From NCBI RefSeq assembly GCF_001640805.2, contig NC_066844.1:8762216-8826215 (forward strand): a stretch of 64,000 nucleotides of DNA. Direction: 5' to 3'. A model generated the notes under the pieces. The model was not told where the DNA came from, searched no databases, and saw only the letters and a list, made by a program, of their open reading frames with translations. Origin of the DNA: Lates calcarifer. Lineage: Eukaryota > Chordata > Actinopteri > Centropomidae. A program made the position numbers and the translations under genes. Below are positions 12,985 to 27,519 of this stretch, one piece after another (the stretch's first letter is position 1; every line of letters starts with the position of its first letter).

Positions 12985-14310
12985 CATCCACATGCACATG
13001 AAATGCATTCAGGCACACAATGATCAAACAAGCCCAGCATACAGATTACTGCTTTTTGACGGGCAGCACTGCTGATATTTCTGTAGGTCATTGTGGAAGC
13101 GCTCACAGACACACAGTCACTTAAGTTATTTGTGTAAAATGCAGGAGCATAGACTCCTAGCGTCAAAATATGCTTCAGGTCGCATTTACGGGCATACAGC
13201 ATGAGTAAAATGCACAGTTACACAACCTGTTTGGACAGCTGGATTGATTAGAATACAAATGTATCCATCTCATTAGACATATATAAGACAGTGCAAACCA
13301 GCAGAAACACTTTCTGTGTATGTCATAAACCTAATTGACAGGTCAGGAAACACTCACCTGACCACTGGAAGAAACTGCATGCATGTATAAATACATGTAT
13401 CTGGCAGGAAAATCTATTACAAACTAACTTGTGAGGCCAGTGTGTACCACTTGTTTTAATATATTATTGGTCTTTTGTTCTTTATGCCCTTGGTGTTTAC
13501 CATAACTTCTGTTGAAGGAAAAATCATTCACCCTTATCCCCTTGAAAGTTGCCAAAACTACGTTTGGGCCAGGTATTAGTGAAATAGTACATAGCCTTAC
13601 AGTGAGGTGCTTGGCATGCCAGGAAATTAAAATAGACAATAAAGTTAATGAAGATACTTCGATATTTTACAACTATGACCTTCTTGTAGGTTGTCATCCG
13701 GTTGCTTATAATGAGTGGTGTAAAAAGGGTGTCCTTTAAAAGATATTGCTGGACAAGACGATCTGCTTACAGTAAGTGAACTAAAAGATCATTTTAATCC
13801 TCCTAACGTTTCTTATTTAAGTAGGCTACTTTAAGTTAGAGGACCTCCATCGTCATGGTCACAATAATAAACAAGCAGTTAAGGGTGTGGAAGGGTCATT
13901 CTTAAAGGAAACACTGATAGCTAAGGATTTCAAACAGGACACAAAAAAAGTTAAAAGGCCTTTATTCAGATGACTATTTCATTAGGGAAATAAATTTAAT
14001 CATGGACACAAACATGTTTAAAAAACTGAGTAACAACCCAGGCATATGTGGCACAAACAGCCTTCTTCACACGATTTTCCTGCCAGACACAAATGGCGCT
14101 CTCTCATGTCAAATTCTAATGTTTTGTCAATCCACCCACCTGCCCTAACCTCCACCATACAACCTCACCTGACTTCCTCTGTTGCTCCCGTCATCATTGC
14201 TACGGCCACTAGCACGGGGAGGACAGTCTCCTTATGCTTTATGCTTGCTTACCATTTAAAACAGATGACAAGTGGTAGTGAGCATTGTCATATGGCATTC
14301 ATATTAAATT

Positions 14311-14554
14311 AAATTCAATTCAATTCAATTTTATTTATGTAGAGCCGAATCACAACAAAAGTCTTTGTTGCAGTTTTGGCAAAAGCACTTTTGGGTCTAG
14401 ACCATACTTTTTAAAATAGGTATTTACAGAGAGAGACGCAACAATTACCACCATGAGCAAGCACTAGGCAACAGTGGCAAGGAAAAACTTCCTTTTAAGA
14501 GGCAGAAACCTCGAGCTGAACCAGACTCAGGGTGGTCGGCCATCTGCCTCGACC
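14311..14554 (-). mobile_element. L2-type LINE 3' tail, reverse orientation
   Basis: The reverse complement matches the 3' end of the element at 29280-29526 almost throughout: GGTCGAGGCAGATGGCCG, a stretch with CTTAAAAGGAAGTTTTTCC, then CAAGCACTAGG on the opposite strand, and a tail of three AATTC-type units. It lacks all coding sequence. Some bases between the TCTAGACC box and the tail differ, so it is a diverged copy. Confidence 0.88.
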
Positions 14555-15834
14555 ATATATATTCATATATTTTACCTTTCCCTGAGACAATTATCTGAAA
14601 TGAAAATACCTCTGTCCTGTAATTATTCATTTTGCTCTATATGACGGTTCTATTCTCTTTCTACTATTGTCTCACCACTAACAGGGAATGTTAACTAATG
14701 TTCAGTTTAGCATCCAGTCAAAAATAGACAGTGCAAACAGTTTTCAACATCATCAGCAGAAAGGATCAAAAAGATAAATCGAGAGAAGAGCAGAGGGACC
14801 ACTTCAGATCTGCCGTACTGTGAATTACATCACTTTACAAAGCTCTAACACTGCTCAGCCTTTATCTCAAGTTTGCTTTTTCACCTTCTAAAAAGAACTG
14901 TGGACAAACAGTTTGGAGTGGAGAGCCTTAAGCCAGGAACACACTGGCCTCTGTCAGTCAGAGCAGCACATCTACTCTGAGGATGATTGTTCAACTTAAT
15001 GCGCCTCAAACTCTGCCCACGCAGCCGTTTATCACAAACTTTTCCAACATAAATCATCCCACACTCATTTGCAGTGTGTTGTGTCGAGGTGAAAGGCAAC
15101 GAGAGGGAAGCGTACGACAGCGTGGGTGCAGCTCCTCAGCAGCTCCTCAGCAGCCATGAATTCATCTAGTGTGGAAGCCAGCGTGCGCTCATAATAGTCT
15201 AACTGCTGGGGACTGGAGACATCTGTGCCACAGTTTGTCTTTATTTATTTATTTTTTTTATTTTCAACTTTAATATTACAGAACCAGGGCATTCTTTACC
15301 TTTAAATTGTGAACTTTTATAGTTCAACTGTTTGGAGATAGCAGTCCCTCAGTATTTATTCTGTCTCTCTCTCCCTCTCTCTCTTTAATATGTTGTATTA
15401 GTAAAACAAAGCAATAGCCCAATGAAGTCCATCTCTCCTCTTGATGCTGTCCATGGTTTTGATATATTCATGATGACAGATGCATTGCCTCAAAAACATA
15501 GAAAAAAGAAATGGCCTTTCTTTAGAACTTAACTTGAACATTATGTTCAATGATATATAACATAAAAATAATACATTTCTTTTTGGGGTGAACAGAGTGC
15601 TCCTTATTTTCTCAATTTACCCACTTACCAGATGGCCAAGTGAGGATCACCTCTCCTTAAGAAAATGTGTCAACAACCAGAGTTGTGAGTGTTTGTCTTA
15701 GTTCTGTCTACTTCTTTCTTGCTGACAAAACATTTCAAGTAAAAGGTGACAGATGTTACCCTCATCTACTTTTTTGGCTGGAGGAGCCAGCCCTACAAAC
15801 ACGAATGTCTGTTGCTGATTGAATGAATGATACA

Positions 15835-16130
15835 GTTACACCATTGTGTCAGCTGGCTGACTGTTGGAGCTTCCCCATTGGCATTCGCTGTTTCAAAATG
15901 ATTTGGTGTGTGATTTGTCATGTTTACGGGCAGTGTTCCCGACTGACCACCTTGGTCACTAGATTTACCGACTTTTTGGACCCTTTTAACAACTTTTTTT
16001 AAAGCTCCTAGTGACAAATCTGGTGACTTTTTGGACAAACCTTAGCTACTTCCCATGAAAAAGTGCATACCTCTCTATGCTGACTGCACAGGAGCTTACA
16101 TCCATATGAACATCTAACTTTCTATATAAG
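15835..16130. repeat. Dispersed repeat family, copy 1
   Basis: It shares an ordered set of blocks with 62085-62370: GGCTG.CTGTTGGAG, TCACTAGATTTACCGACTTT, CTAGTGACAAATCTGG, GACTTTTTGGACAAACCT, ACCTCT.TATG and CATCTAACTTTCTATATAAG. The tandem GACTTTTTGGAC boxes recall a repeat common in fish genomes. A minus-strand open frame of 81 codons (15793-16038) falls in it but is not gene-like. Confidence 0.72.
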
Positions 16131-19100
16131 TGACAATTTCAAAAGTAAATATAACTGAAATCACAGCAAATCTGTGATTTTGTCACCGTATGGATCAGTT
16201 GAAAGGATTACATTTCAGTCACTTTCATACTTGCTCCCAAGGTTGTAATTTATAGTAAGGAATATGTCCCTGCCACCTCTCTCATTACCCAAAAGTTATC
16301 CCCACCACTACTTTGATATGAACTGCATATGTGTGTAAATCAAATACTGTTATATTAAATCCAACTATGTGATTGGCGTCAGATGTATTTGGATAAATCT
16401 GAAACAGTGTGATGTGCTCAGTCAGATGACAGAGCTCGCTAGAGCACAAGACATCCAGGCTGTCATGTTGCAGGTGCTTTGCCTTCTGTGATCGTAATGT
16501 TATGGTACTGGTATCAGATTGCACATGTTGATTGTTCAGTAAAATGAAAGACATCTGTCACCTATCTCGGGGGCCTCATGAATGAGAATTAATTTTCTTT
16601 CATTAATTAGAAGCATTTTCATTCCATCAATGTCCAAATCTTATGTGATGCAGACTAATGCAGTGGTGCAGTGGCCTGGGTTAACCCATGACTTATTCAT
16701 ATTGAGACACAGCAGTGTTAGGCACAGGCCACCAGGAAACAAAGCAAACTAAATGTTGTACGTGTACATGTGCTATAGTGTAATTTTGTGCAATTGCATT
16801 TGACCCTGCTGACAATAACTGAAGAGCATTAATTATTCTTCCAGGGTCGCTAGTTTGCTATTCTGTCCTGTTCTGTACAACCAAGGGTTACTGGATTAAA
16901 CTTCTCAGCTTTTCACATGTTGAGCATTCACTTGTGCAGACAGAAATGGCTCATGAAGGTAGGACATTCTCCAGCACTACACTCAACAATCAACAAAATA
17001 TCAGGTTTGTAGCAGTTCTGAGTGTGAGTGAGCATCAGTAGTAGGTGCAGAGATGGGAGGATAAATCCAGAAATGCTTCCAGATGTGCAGATGTGCAGTG
17101 TAAGCTATTTATATGTCAGACTTACAAATGGAGGCAACGTTATTGTTGCTGTTGGGAGAAAAACATTCATCTCCAAAAATGGCAGCTTTCAGGAAAACTG
17201 CTTGTGCCATGTGATGATATTGCTATGTATGTGCAGTGAGGTTTATGCATCTAATCTACATTTACAGAATTATCCTGCGTGCATTCTCTATTGCAAACTT
17301 GGGAATTACTTAACTTATATATATAAAATTAAAAATGTAAAGCCTTGCTAGCAGGCTGCAAAAATCATTGCACCCATTGCAATACAACATTTCATGTCAT
17401 CACATCAGGCTGTGGTTACAAGGACTACAAACTAGAGGTCTTCACAGGTCCAGAGTCTGATCCAAATTCTGCTGAGTGAAATCAGGCTTGGTCTCATTTT
17501 ACTGTTGAGACACAGGTCTGTGTGTCAACAATGGACTCAAGTGTATGTGGTATCAGCTCTGAACAGGTGGTGTGTTACAGTCACAGTGGGAGAAAATAGC
17601 GTGTTTTTAGGTGAGAGGGGGCATGAGAACTGTGAACTTCACAGCTTATTGGAGTGTGGTTCATTTTTGTTTTTTCTCAAAACACAAAGAACATGTACTG
17701 TGTGTTAGCAGGTTATGTGACATCACTGTCATGTCTTTCTGGCAGAAAAAAGTGAATAAGACAGTAAAGAAAAACAGAAGAAAATATGTCAACAGACTAA
17801 GTGGGAACTAAACACCAGTCTCTTAGGGTGATAAAATCCTGTGTTTAACCCATCCATCAGTAGCACTTTTTATATAACCTGACCACCTGACTTCTTAAAG
17901 CCTCTCTAACAGAAAGTCTTTTTACACCTCTTTTCACAGATGGGGAAAAAAATATTCATGCCTCGCAGGGCTTGTTTTATTTTTAGTGCAGAAGGTGAAA
18001 ATAGGATTTTGCCTTATTTATATACATTTTTCTTTAAAGCCTATAGATAATTTATTTTTATTGCTATGATTTTAAATTCCTTCTGAGGACATCAACATTA
18101 TGTTGCTGCTCTTCTCCACCACAGCTGCTTGATTGAATAGAAAGCACATCATGCTGCTTGTGTTCTTTCTATTAGTCACATTGGACACTTACTACTCTTC
18201 ATATGCCATTTCCTTAAGAATGTCTTCTGGATTTGTGCCTGATTCCTGTTTAACTAAGATGAGAGTTAGAAGATTGTGCAGCTGTGTGAAGTATTATCTT
18301 ATCTTGATAAAAAACATAATGTGATCGTAGTTATGTTTTGTTCAAAATGCATTTGCTGCTGCAGTTTAGTATAGAAATATAGTTTTTGGGAGACAGGATT
18401 GTCTCAGAGTTTGAACTTTGTAACTCTGGGGTCATCCACCAGAGACTACAGAATATAGCAGAAACGTCATAGATAATCTAGTAATCATCATTCTGAGGGC
18501 CAATAAGTTAAACCCAGCAAGACACTTTGAAGTAAGATGAGTAATTTATCACTTCAACACTTAACCTAGGAAATCATACTTAGCCAGCAGACTGCTGTCT
18601 GTTGCAGTTTAAGAAACTGATCTACACAGAGCATTATTTATTACTCTGGGCTTTGACAGTAAACACACTGTTTACACTCGTTTTGTGTTTAGCCTTAAAC
18701 CTAAGACAAAGCTAAGGTGAAAAAAAAACAACAACAAAAAAAAAATAACGCAGTAATTGCTATTCATGCTGGATCGCTCTCCTCTCTGTCCTTCACAACA
18801 CATCATGTGGCAAAAAGACAAAGGTGGGAGGTGCTGTGTGCTGGAAATGACATTATCTGGGTGGAAGTGAGTTTTTTTCTTTACTTGTTTTTGCCCGTGA
18901 GTGCATGTGTGTCCATGGTGGGTAGGAGATGAGGGATGCAGTCATGTGTGGAAGGGGCATTTTGTTTTTCAATCTCTACACGCTCAGTTGGACAGTCAGA
19001 TGGGATTAATGTTTGGCGGCATGCACAGTGACAGGGTCAGTGGGACACTGGACGAGGTGTGAAATCACTTTTCTGTGACCTAGTGACAAAGAAGTGAGAG

Positions 19101-20875
19101 GGCATATAGCTTGATTATCAGCGTAAGTATTATTATTTATTATGTAGAGTTTTTTAGAATAGATTCTTTATTTTTCAGTTAACCTTTGATAGGAGCTTAG
19201 TTTTACTTTGGCCCATTCATCTTGAGCTCCAGTTGTTCCATTTTAGAAGATCTTTGTAGAATAAGAAAGAATTCAACTCCTTTCACAGCTTCTTTGTTTT
19301 TATTCTCTGGCAAACGAAAGGCATGCATGTTAAAATAGCTTTTAATTTCAAAATTTTTCAGGAAGAGCAGAGCATTGCTTCACTGAGGTGTAGAGAGGAC
19401 ACTCATTCCCCTGTTGAATTCCACTGGGAGATAAACAGTAGGTTTAAAGAACAAAACTTTTCAGATATGCTCAGGATCTGGTAGATGACCTTATCTCCAC
19501 CCTTCCCACAGCCGGAGAGGCTGATGCTGTGACATGATAACAAAATTAACTGCAGGACATGAACTAATTTTAAGAGTTTTGGGGCATCCTGGCTGTGAAT
19601 CTCAAAGAAAGGGACACATGAGATAAAATGTCTGTGCATCCCAGGGAGCGTCATCCCACTAGTACCAATTCAACTACTTCAACAAAAAGGGATTCAGCTG
19701 TGAGATGGTCCTGCAAAAGTAGGCAAAAACTTTCCTTCTGCTGTCTGCGATAAGAGCTGATGTCAGCTAGAGCTCTAAATGATCAATTTTACATGTTAAA
19801 GAAGTTGTGCTCCAGTTCTCTGGTAACCCTGATCCATACCTCAATTTACTATTGCCAAACTTGGTGATCCTTCATTTTGTTAATCAAAGATCAACCTAAT
19901 TTTATGCTGACCAAGTTGTGGTCCTGTGTATTCCATCAGAGATCCCTGAATCAAGAGTTTACTACTCTGGTACTACTACTACTGCTTTGTTTTATCTATT
20001 TTCTTTCAATAAAGGTGGTGCCCCAATTTTCCACAAGTACAAATTTAAACTCAAAGGCCACTCATGCCCACTTTTAGTTTGCTATATTATGGTATGCCAG
20101 TCAAAATTAAGCATAGGCAACAAGGACAGCAGTTAACCAGCCACAGCAGCAAATACAATAATAGGATAACATCCCTCTCTAAGAGTCAATAGCAGGAAGT
20201 GACAGTAGTGGATGGTAGCAATCACATACACTTACCCCAGAAAATGCAAATATTCTCATTCTAGACTATTTTTTAAAAAATGTATTTCTGTGACATTTAC
20301 TGTATTTAGTAAATTTCTTTTTATCAGACCTATCCTAATATTGTAAAACATTTGGTTTGACTGTGCTTGAGATCCAGTACCAGTAAATACTGAATGGAAA
20401 GTTTGGACATTTTGTGCATGGGCCTGTCTAAGGATGTGTATAGTGTCTTTACCGTGGTGTGTGTGTGACATCGGGCGGCTGTGAAATGGACTGTGACAGT
20501 GGCTTCAACCAGACTTACTGACTGCCCATGGCAAGCCATAAGCCCCAGTGGCCTTCTGTCAACACACTCTCTCTTCCTCCCTATCTGTCTCTGTCATGTT
20601 GTCTCTCTCTCGCCACACACACACACATGTGCAGAGTTTTACTATATCTAATTAAGGCTGAGTGCCATTTCAGCTTCTACAGAATGCATTTTTTCCTCCC
20701 ACATGTGCACTCACTCTGGCTGGCTTCCTCCCATCAGTCACAAAGCAAAATGGATGGCTCTTGTATTCAAGGTGACAGGAGTCAGCACCCATGGGACCCT
20801 ATGTGCAGCACCCACACCCACAGGAGGCTATGTTTGCTCACACACATTTAACCAGTTTATGTAATATTGTCACCC

Positions 20876-21000
20876 GGGTTGGGCAATAAAAAGATAACAA
20901 TAATTATCGTGATATAACTTTTCCTTGATAAACATATAAGACATGGTTGATACAATGTTGATAGAACTCATTCCACCTGTGTTTTGACAAACAATATGAA
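20876..21000. repeat. Possible non-autonomous DNA transposon remnant
   Basis: GGGTTGGGCAATAAAAAGAT, AACAATAATTATCGTGATAT, and a run of further GATAT-type words resemble the AT-rich ends of hAT-like fish elements. Similar GTGATATATATTGATATCGA words recur at 21774-21793, near CAGCCCTAA (21681), so one element could span about 0.9 kb. No clear inverted repeat was confirmed. Confidence 0.3.
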
Positions 21001-22771
21001 AAGCCAATGTTAATGAGAATAGCGCCATGCCGAACCAATCATGTGACTGGAACAGAGTTAGAGCCACATCAGGTTAGGTTGACTCACACAGCACAGAGTG
21101 CAGGAGTAAGCACGTGTTAATGTTTTGGGTACTGCAGCCCTTTGGGATTTGGGATTTGTCCCAGTAGAAAATACAAAATACAAATACAAATCTGGCTAAA
21201 TGTTAGCTAGTTAATTCTTCATTTTCTCTCTTTGTCTCTTCTTTCTCTCTGTCCCTCTTGGTTCAACCGGTTATTTTGAAAATTTATAATTTTGCAGTAG
21301 CGGCAATAATTTGCCGCTATAAAATGTATATAGTGGAGACACTGCAGACATAAAGTTGGTATCTTGGTCATAGCTCATATATCTTGTCGCTTTTAACTCG
21401 TCATAACACCGGTAGCTTCTGCTTTAGCTATGCCTGTTCTTGCTGTTTACTGTCATTTTGCCCTCTGTTTTTGTCAAGTATCTAACTCCACAGTTAGTTT
21501 TATGATTTGATCATTTTAAGACCAGATCGGATTGTAAAGTTTACGCTGTTGCTCCTGCAGTGCTCTATGTGTGAACTGTGAAGCAGCTAAAAAAAAAGTG
21601 GAATGACTTGCCCACTGACATTCTGTGAGTTGAATCAGGGTCTTCCCGACTGATGCATTAAATAGTCGACATTTAGGGGGCAGCCCTAAACTTGAACTTA
21701 TGGTATCTTCACATCTTACTTAGGAGTAAAAAGGAACTTTTAAGTTCGACAGCAATAGTGATTTGATTTATATTGTGATATATATTGATATCGACCAACA
21801 TCTTGGCATGTCCTTCAAAAACTAAAATAAATAAGAAAAATAAAAGGATTCTCAGGCCACTGCTTCGAATGTTACCTCGGACTGATGTGCAAATCCTCGT
21901 AATTTTTCTGCCTCGCGGGGGGTGTGTTATTTTTCTGACATTATTGCAGCATTGATCATTCCTTATGATGGCTGGTAGGCACATTTTCCCAGTTCCTCTC
22001 TCAAGTGTTGATGAGTGCAGTAATTGGCCACGCTGAGTGACAACCTATGTCTCTGAGGAGATATTGAGGCAGCCATTTTGTGTAATGCTGACAGACACTC
22101 TGAAAGACACTCTGGTTACGTAAGTGCTGCGCCGAGCATCATTTGATTACTGATTGAAAATTAAGAACATAGAATGATATTGGTGAATTCTGTGTGTACT
22201 TACAGCTTTAGCTTTTAGCTAGTGAATTTGATTGGTGCACACTGACACATCAGAATAATACTGAAATTTCTGAAAGTTTTCTTTACGGTGATAAATGACA
22301 TACACTCACAGGATGCTGGGGGTTAAAGGATTAAGAAACAAAGCATTCAGACATATATATCCTGTAATAAAATAAGGTAATGGGAGGACTTAGGGTAACC
22401 TTGTTGAGGGGGCTTAATGCACCTGCACATTCACACAGTACAATACTTACTCTGCCAGCTCACTCTCCATTTGGCAGAGCTGGCTTCAGTCCTCAGTGTA
22501 ACTGGAGGAGCACTAGCTTTTTAAGTGGTTGATTTCAGACGTGTTCAGATAATTCTAATGTGTGTTTCACAAGACAGTATCCATTGCTTAGAGAGGTTCT
22601 CATCTGACAGTGAACTGTTTTTGTTTTTTGGGACATTTCTAGATAAACCACACAGTTGCCTGTAAACATTATCTGGCCTTTGAGCTGCTAAATGCTCCAC
22701 TGTGTTTACAATATAGTTTACAGACTTTGTCTCTCTGCTATGTGGTGCTAAGTAGGTAGTGTACTGTGGCA

Positions 22772-22942
22772 CTCATCCGTTTATGAGTTATACCTGCTTA
22801 TCCTTGAGGGTCATGGGGGGCTGTGGCCAATCCCAGCCGACACTGGACAAGAGGCCGGGTACAAACTTGACAGGTCTCCAGTCAGTCACAGGGCTGACAC
22901 ACAGAAACAGCCAGCCCTGTAACTCTGACATTCACACTGATG
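22772..22942 (+). repeat. Widespread teleost interspersed repeat, copy 1
   Basis: It begins at CATCCGTTTATGAGTTATA, followed by CCTGCTTATCC, GGGGGCTGTGGCCAATCCC, AGCCGACACTGG, then CAGGTCTCCAGTCAGTCACA and GGGCTGACACACAG. This matches a family found throughout fish genomes (class not settled from memory). The right half, present in copy 2, is missing here. Confidence 0.72.
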
Positions 22943-24479
22943 TTGTCTTAGAAACCTAGGTCTCTGACTTTTTTTGTGTTATTTGTGGAATTGTGGAATG
23001 TGACTACTATATAGTATGTGTAGACTACAGAGTGGTTATTGTTTTTTTGTTTGTTTGTTTTAGTAAATAATAAATAATAATAATGATGTCAGTTCTTTAA
23101 TGTAATAGCTAATGACACTTCCCCCTGAAAATCTGAAGATTTTTATCCCAGCTCTTCAGGGGTCAGGGTTTCCTGGTGTCGAGCATTATTATACAATCAA
23201 TAAGTGCTTATCCAAGTAGGTCATAAATATAAACAAGCTTTATTCCAGCTGCTACCACTACTGCTAAAAAATCCATAGAGAAATAATAAAAACAAAACAA
23301 AAACAGATTATCTAAGGAAGGGAATAATTCATCTAGTGTTAGTTTTTTGTGCATGGTGTCACATCTGTTCCACAGATGACCCTGAGAGAGAGTGACAAAG
23401 CAGGCTGGCTCACCTGCAGAATCACCGTCCTCAGCACCAGCTACACAGTGTTTACTTTTCTTGTGGGACAAGTTTGACTGCCCATATTCATAAAATTCAA
23501 GATGTCATTGTCAACACTGGTGCAGCTGGTCAAACCATGAGGCCAAACAACACATCGCATTTGCACACCAATAGTCACACAGAAAAGTGACGCATGTTCT
23601 CAAATCTAAAACCCGGTCTGGCTGCTACAGTAGTGACATGTCAGAAGCAACATACACTGCCTGACCAACATACAGTATTGTACAGTATTGTACAGATATA
23701 TAATTGTAGCCCATTAAAAGTGCTGCTAATTCCAACTGAACCTGACATATGCCTATGCTGTGATGTCTACTCTGTTATCCAGCTCTTACCCAACTCATTC
23801 CTTTCTGTAAGCATCAAAGATCTTCACTGTAAGATCTTTGCAATGGGGTAATGTTAACAAACATCTCAGTGGTCAATTGTTACTCCTGTTTCACTTAAAG
23901 GAACCATCAGCTCCACTCAATGTTGCACACACTACCTGATTTTATGTATGGCTGAGTGAAAAGTGGAGGTGTTAGTGATTCAGTCAGGAGCAATACTTTA
24001 TACTTTAAACTAATCTAAGGTTCACTTTGTGGGTTTTTACTGATTGATGATAAGTTTCTTGCTGCCCTCTGACAGTGTTCATCACACTTAAATAATCACA
24101 GTGAATCACAGTAAAAAAAAGGCTCTTCTACCTATATAGCTTAGAATATATTCTACTTAATTTTTGTGCTGCTAATGATATTTGTATAATTTCACTTTTG
24201 CATTACCCCACCCCCCGCCGCCCCCACCCCGCATTTTTAACAAACAAAAATGCATGAAAACCATGCTCTATATTGCAAACAAAACAAAAGTCACAGCAAA
24301 ATTTGATGTGTTATGCCTACTTCACGAAAAAACCCCGTAATATGCTGAGAAACCTAGCAAGGGGCCTATTACGCACACGCAGTAAAAACAGCAAAGCTCT
24401 CAATGTGTCTAATTATTTAAAAACTCTGGAAAAAAGGAATAAAATCCCTGTTTGAGGTTGAATTCACCGCTGACAGGAC

Positions 24480-25480
24480 TACTTGCTCTCTACTGACCAC
24501 TCCAGATGGAGAGATGGCAGCCATGCTGAACATAATGAGAGGCACACAATAAAAGAAGTGCTGCCACGGTGAGGAAAGCTAACATTAGCTAAGATAAACT
24601 GTCATTCAGGTAAATACAGAGAGAGAGGAGGGGAGGGGGAGATCTGAGATTCCCGCTGTTTTGGTGCAACTTCCTTCTCAGATTGTTAGCAACCCACTCT
24701 TCATCTCTGTCAATTATTTACTTTGTAAATACACCTGGCTGCCTCTTCTGACCTTTGAGAGAATTTGAGGCTTTTCAGTCAATTAAGAACCATTTCTGAA
24801 GCAGATGCTTTGCCGGCGACCTCTTTCACTTCTCTCTGAAAAGCCTGCAATGATTCCAATTTGCAGCATAAACCAACCCAAGACTATATGGGAAAAAAGC
24901 TGCCTAATGACCACAGTTATGGACTGCAAGCCTCTAAAGAAAACCGCTACCTTTTACACAAAGTCAGAAAACACCTATGGGAAAAATTTGCTGTCAGAAG
25001 AAGTCTGACAAACTTGAGAACAATGAAATCAAGGTGTGCCAACAGGATGGGAAAGGAGGGAGGCTGGGAGGGAAAATACAGAGAGCAGTCTTTCATGCCG
25101 ATTCATATTCTGTCCAGAAAAAATGAGACAGCCTCTTGCCATATGTCCATCTCTTACAATTAGCCACTCACGTCAGAAAAGGTCTCCTCAAGCGTGGAAA
25201 TAACAAGAAAGAGAGAGACAGAGAGCTTTGTGTGGTGTGTTTCTCCTCTCCATTTGGCAAGAAGCTTCCTCTCAGCAAGCACTGAGAGATCTTCTCTCTC
25301 AGCACTGATTCCATCAGGATTAGTGGGGAAATGGCAGAAATCAATGCACTGAGGAGTTGGCCTGTACTTTGAGGACGCCCGGATTTAGAGGAGAGGAACC
25401 AATCCAGTGAGGAGGGGGTATTAGTTGTAATCTCTAAATACAGTCAGTGCCAGAGTCTCCCTAGCCCTTCTCTGCTTTCA
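24480..25480. other. Complex non-repetitive intron block
   Basis: About 1 kb without simple repeats or known transposon words; includes a 100-codon + frame (24861-25163) with no recognisable domain. Candidate conserved noncoding sequence, low certainty. Confidence 0.2.
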
Positions 25481-26244
25481 AATCCTCACCTGGAGTGAAA
25501 ACACACAACAGTGTCATCCACTAGCTACCAGACACATGATGTAGATAAGAACAAGTCAATCTGGAAGGAAGTCATTGATACAGGATGCATATTTGATACA
25601 TATTCCATGTAATTAGTTAATTATAGCAATTTAGAAAATCATTGTAGTTTCAGTCTGTTGTGTATATGTATATTGTTAGGAGAACTAGAAAATAGGACAT
25701 TTTGGTTATATTTTAGAATCCATTTTGCATTTCAACAAATAATTTCTTGGCATTACAAGTGTATTTACTGTATTTCTTGTGATCCCCCTTTGCTTTGGTT
25801 GTGAACACACAAAAATTTTACAAATGAACAGGTAAACACCCAGTATGCACAGGAAGTCTAACACTAAGTAACGTAGGCACCTGTTTATACCTTACCATGT
25901 CAAGATGTACTGCATGCATCACTTCAGATGTTCTGTGCTCACAGTAGTGTTGCCAGGTTTGAGTTATGTTCTGAGATAATTCAGCATGTAAATAAGACAT
26001 TTTCCCAGTGGATGAAAAGTATATGTTTAGCTGAGCTAGGACCCTCTGGCTGTTTCAGATGGCTAAACACATTAAAAGACTGACCCATCGCTGCAGTGGC
26101 TGATCAAACTTGGAACTGATTTCAATCCTGTAATTGACATCAAGCATATTTCCAATGTTCTGAGACTGTTTCTTTGACAGCTATGAACAGAAAGCAGCAG
26201 ATGAAAATTAATCCTCAGTAGCAATGTAATTATACAGTATGTAA

Positions 26245-26290
26245 AGGTGCCTCTTACCCAATGTCAGCTGGGATAGGCTCCCAAGTGTAT
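26245..26290 (-). repeat. Fragment of the same teleost repeat, reverse orientation
   Basis: The reverse complement reads GGGAGCCTATCCCAGCTGAC followed by ATTGGGTAAGAGGC, matching the GGAGCC..TCCCAGC.GACA core of the three + strand copies. Only this core survives. Confidence 0.6.
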
Positions 26291-27493
26291 AAAGGAAGAG
26301 AGAAGTAGGTTTCTGGGTTTAGCACCCTTTTGTGAGTCTGCCTATTCAGCACACAGATTCTTAGCCATTAGCCAGGTGTGTGATTGAGGTTAGCGCTTCA
26401 GCAGTCATGCTAGTCTCCTCTTTCCTTTACTCTTTTACCTTTGCACTCCCCTATACTGCTGCTTTCAGCAGAAATTAGCCGTATTAAGGCAGTGACTAAT
26501 CGCTTCACGTTTTCCCTTCCACTGCACTTGCCGGCCAGACCACGTCTGTCTGGATCCATAGGTAATGCTAGCCTTATACAAAAGCCAGACCACCTCAATC
26601 AATAGCTGCCCCTGGGCAAGGACGGAGATGGGAAGGAGAACAGGATGCCGCCTAATTCAATGAAAGAGACATTACCCGGTGCTTGCAACGCGCCAGGGCA
26701 TGAGTAATCATAGACAAATTCATTTTAGAGCCCTGGAGCCCAGTATTGCTTTCAATTAATGGCAGAGTTTAGAGCAAGTGGGGCGCATATAGTGCAAGCT
26801 ACTGTGAGTGGTCAGGAGTAGGAGGGAGACACAGAGAAGGAGGCAGATCTGGGTAGACAGAACTCGGATCAGTTTCTGTTGACACTGGCAATTTGTGGCT
26901 GAGGTCTTCTTCAGCTATTCAGTACAGCCAGTGTAGTTGGTGTAATGCTTGACTAACTAGTTCAGTATGAAATGCAGACAATCATCCATCCACAAGAGGC
27001 TGATTGTTGTTTTCCATCTAATGGATAATAAATACAATATAGGATGTTGCTGATGGAATGCCAGTTAAAAAAAATGTTGAAATGAAATAAGATATGGAAT
27101 GAAGTGTTTGAATCTAAACTGGTAACTCTGCTGCTTAGGCCTGAGAGAGGAAACTTCATCATGACAGGCATCATAGTCCTAAAGCCAAACTGATGAAACT
27201 GATCTACTCTATATTTACAGATAAATTAGTTCCTTTAACACTTTGTGTTTATTGGGAAATATTGATGTTTGTATCTCAGAAAGGAGAAAAACATTTCCCG
27301 AGGAAAAAGCATGTGATTGCTGAGGGTGTTGAGCTTATACAGCTTGTTATTTCCCCTGCAACTCTTTGAAAGTATGTAACACTCAGAATTAATGACAATT
27401 TTATAACTGAAATGTTATGAAAGATGTCATTATAAACTGCCTCATGTTTGAAAAAGAAAATAAAGAAAGTCTGATAATGGCTGTGTTATATTT

Positions 27494-27519
27494 GTATGTA
27501 TGTATGTATATGTATGTAT
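27494..27519. repeat. (GTAT)n microsatellite
   Basis: Six GTAT units, one altered to ATAT, then a T-run. Confidence 0.9.

Noticed and set aside
17028..17351. A 107-codon + strand frame
   Set aside because: Cys-rich composition is suggestive of a secreted peptide, but there is no signal sequence, domain or splice pair; judged a chance frame.
20528..20851. 107-codon + strand frame
   Set aside because: His/Ser/Leu-rich low complexity from CT and CA stretches; no domain.
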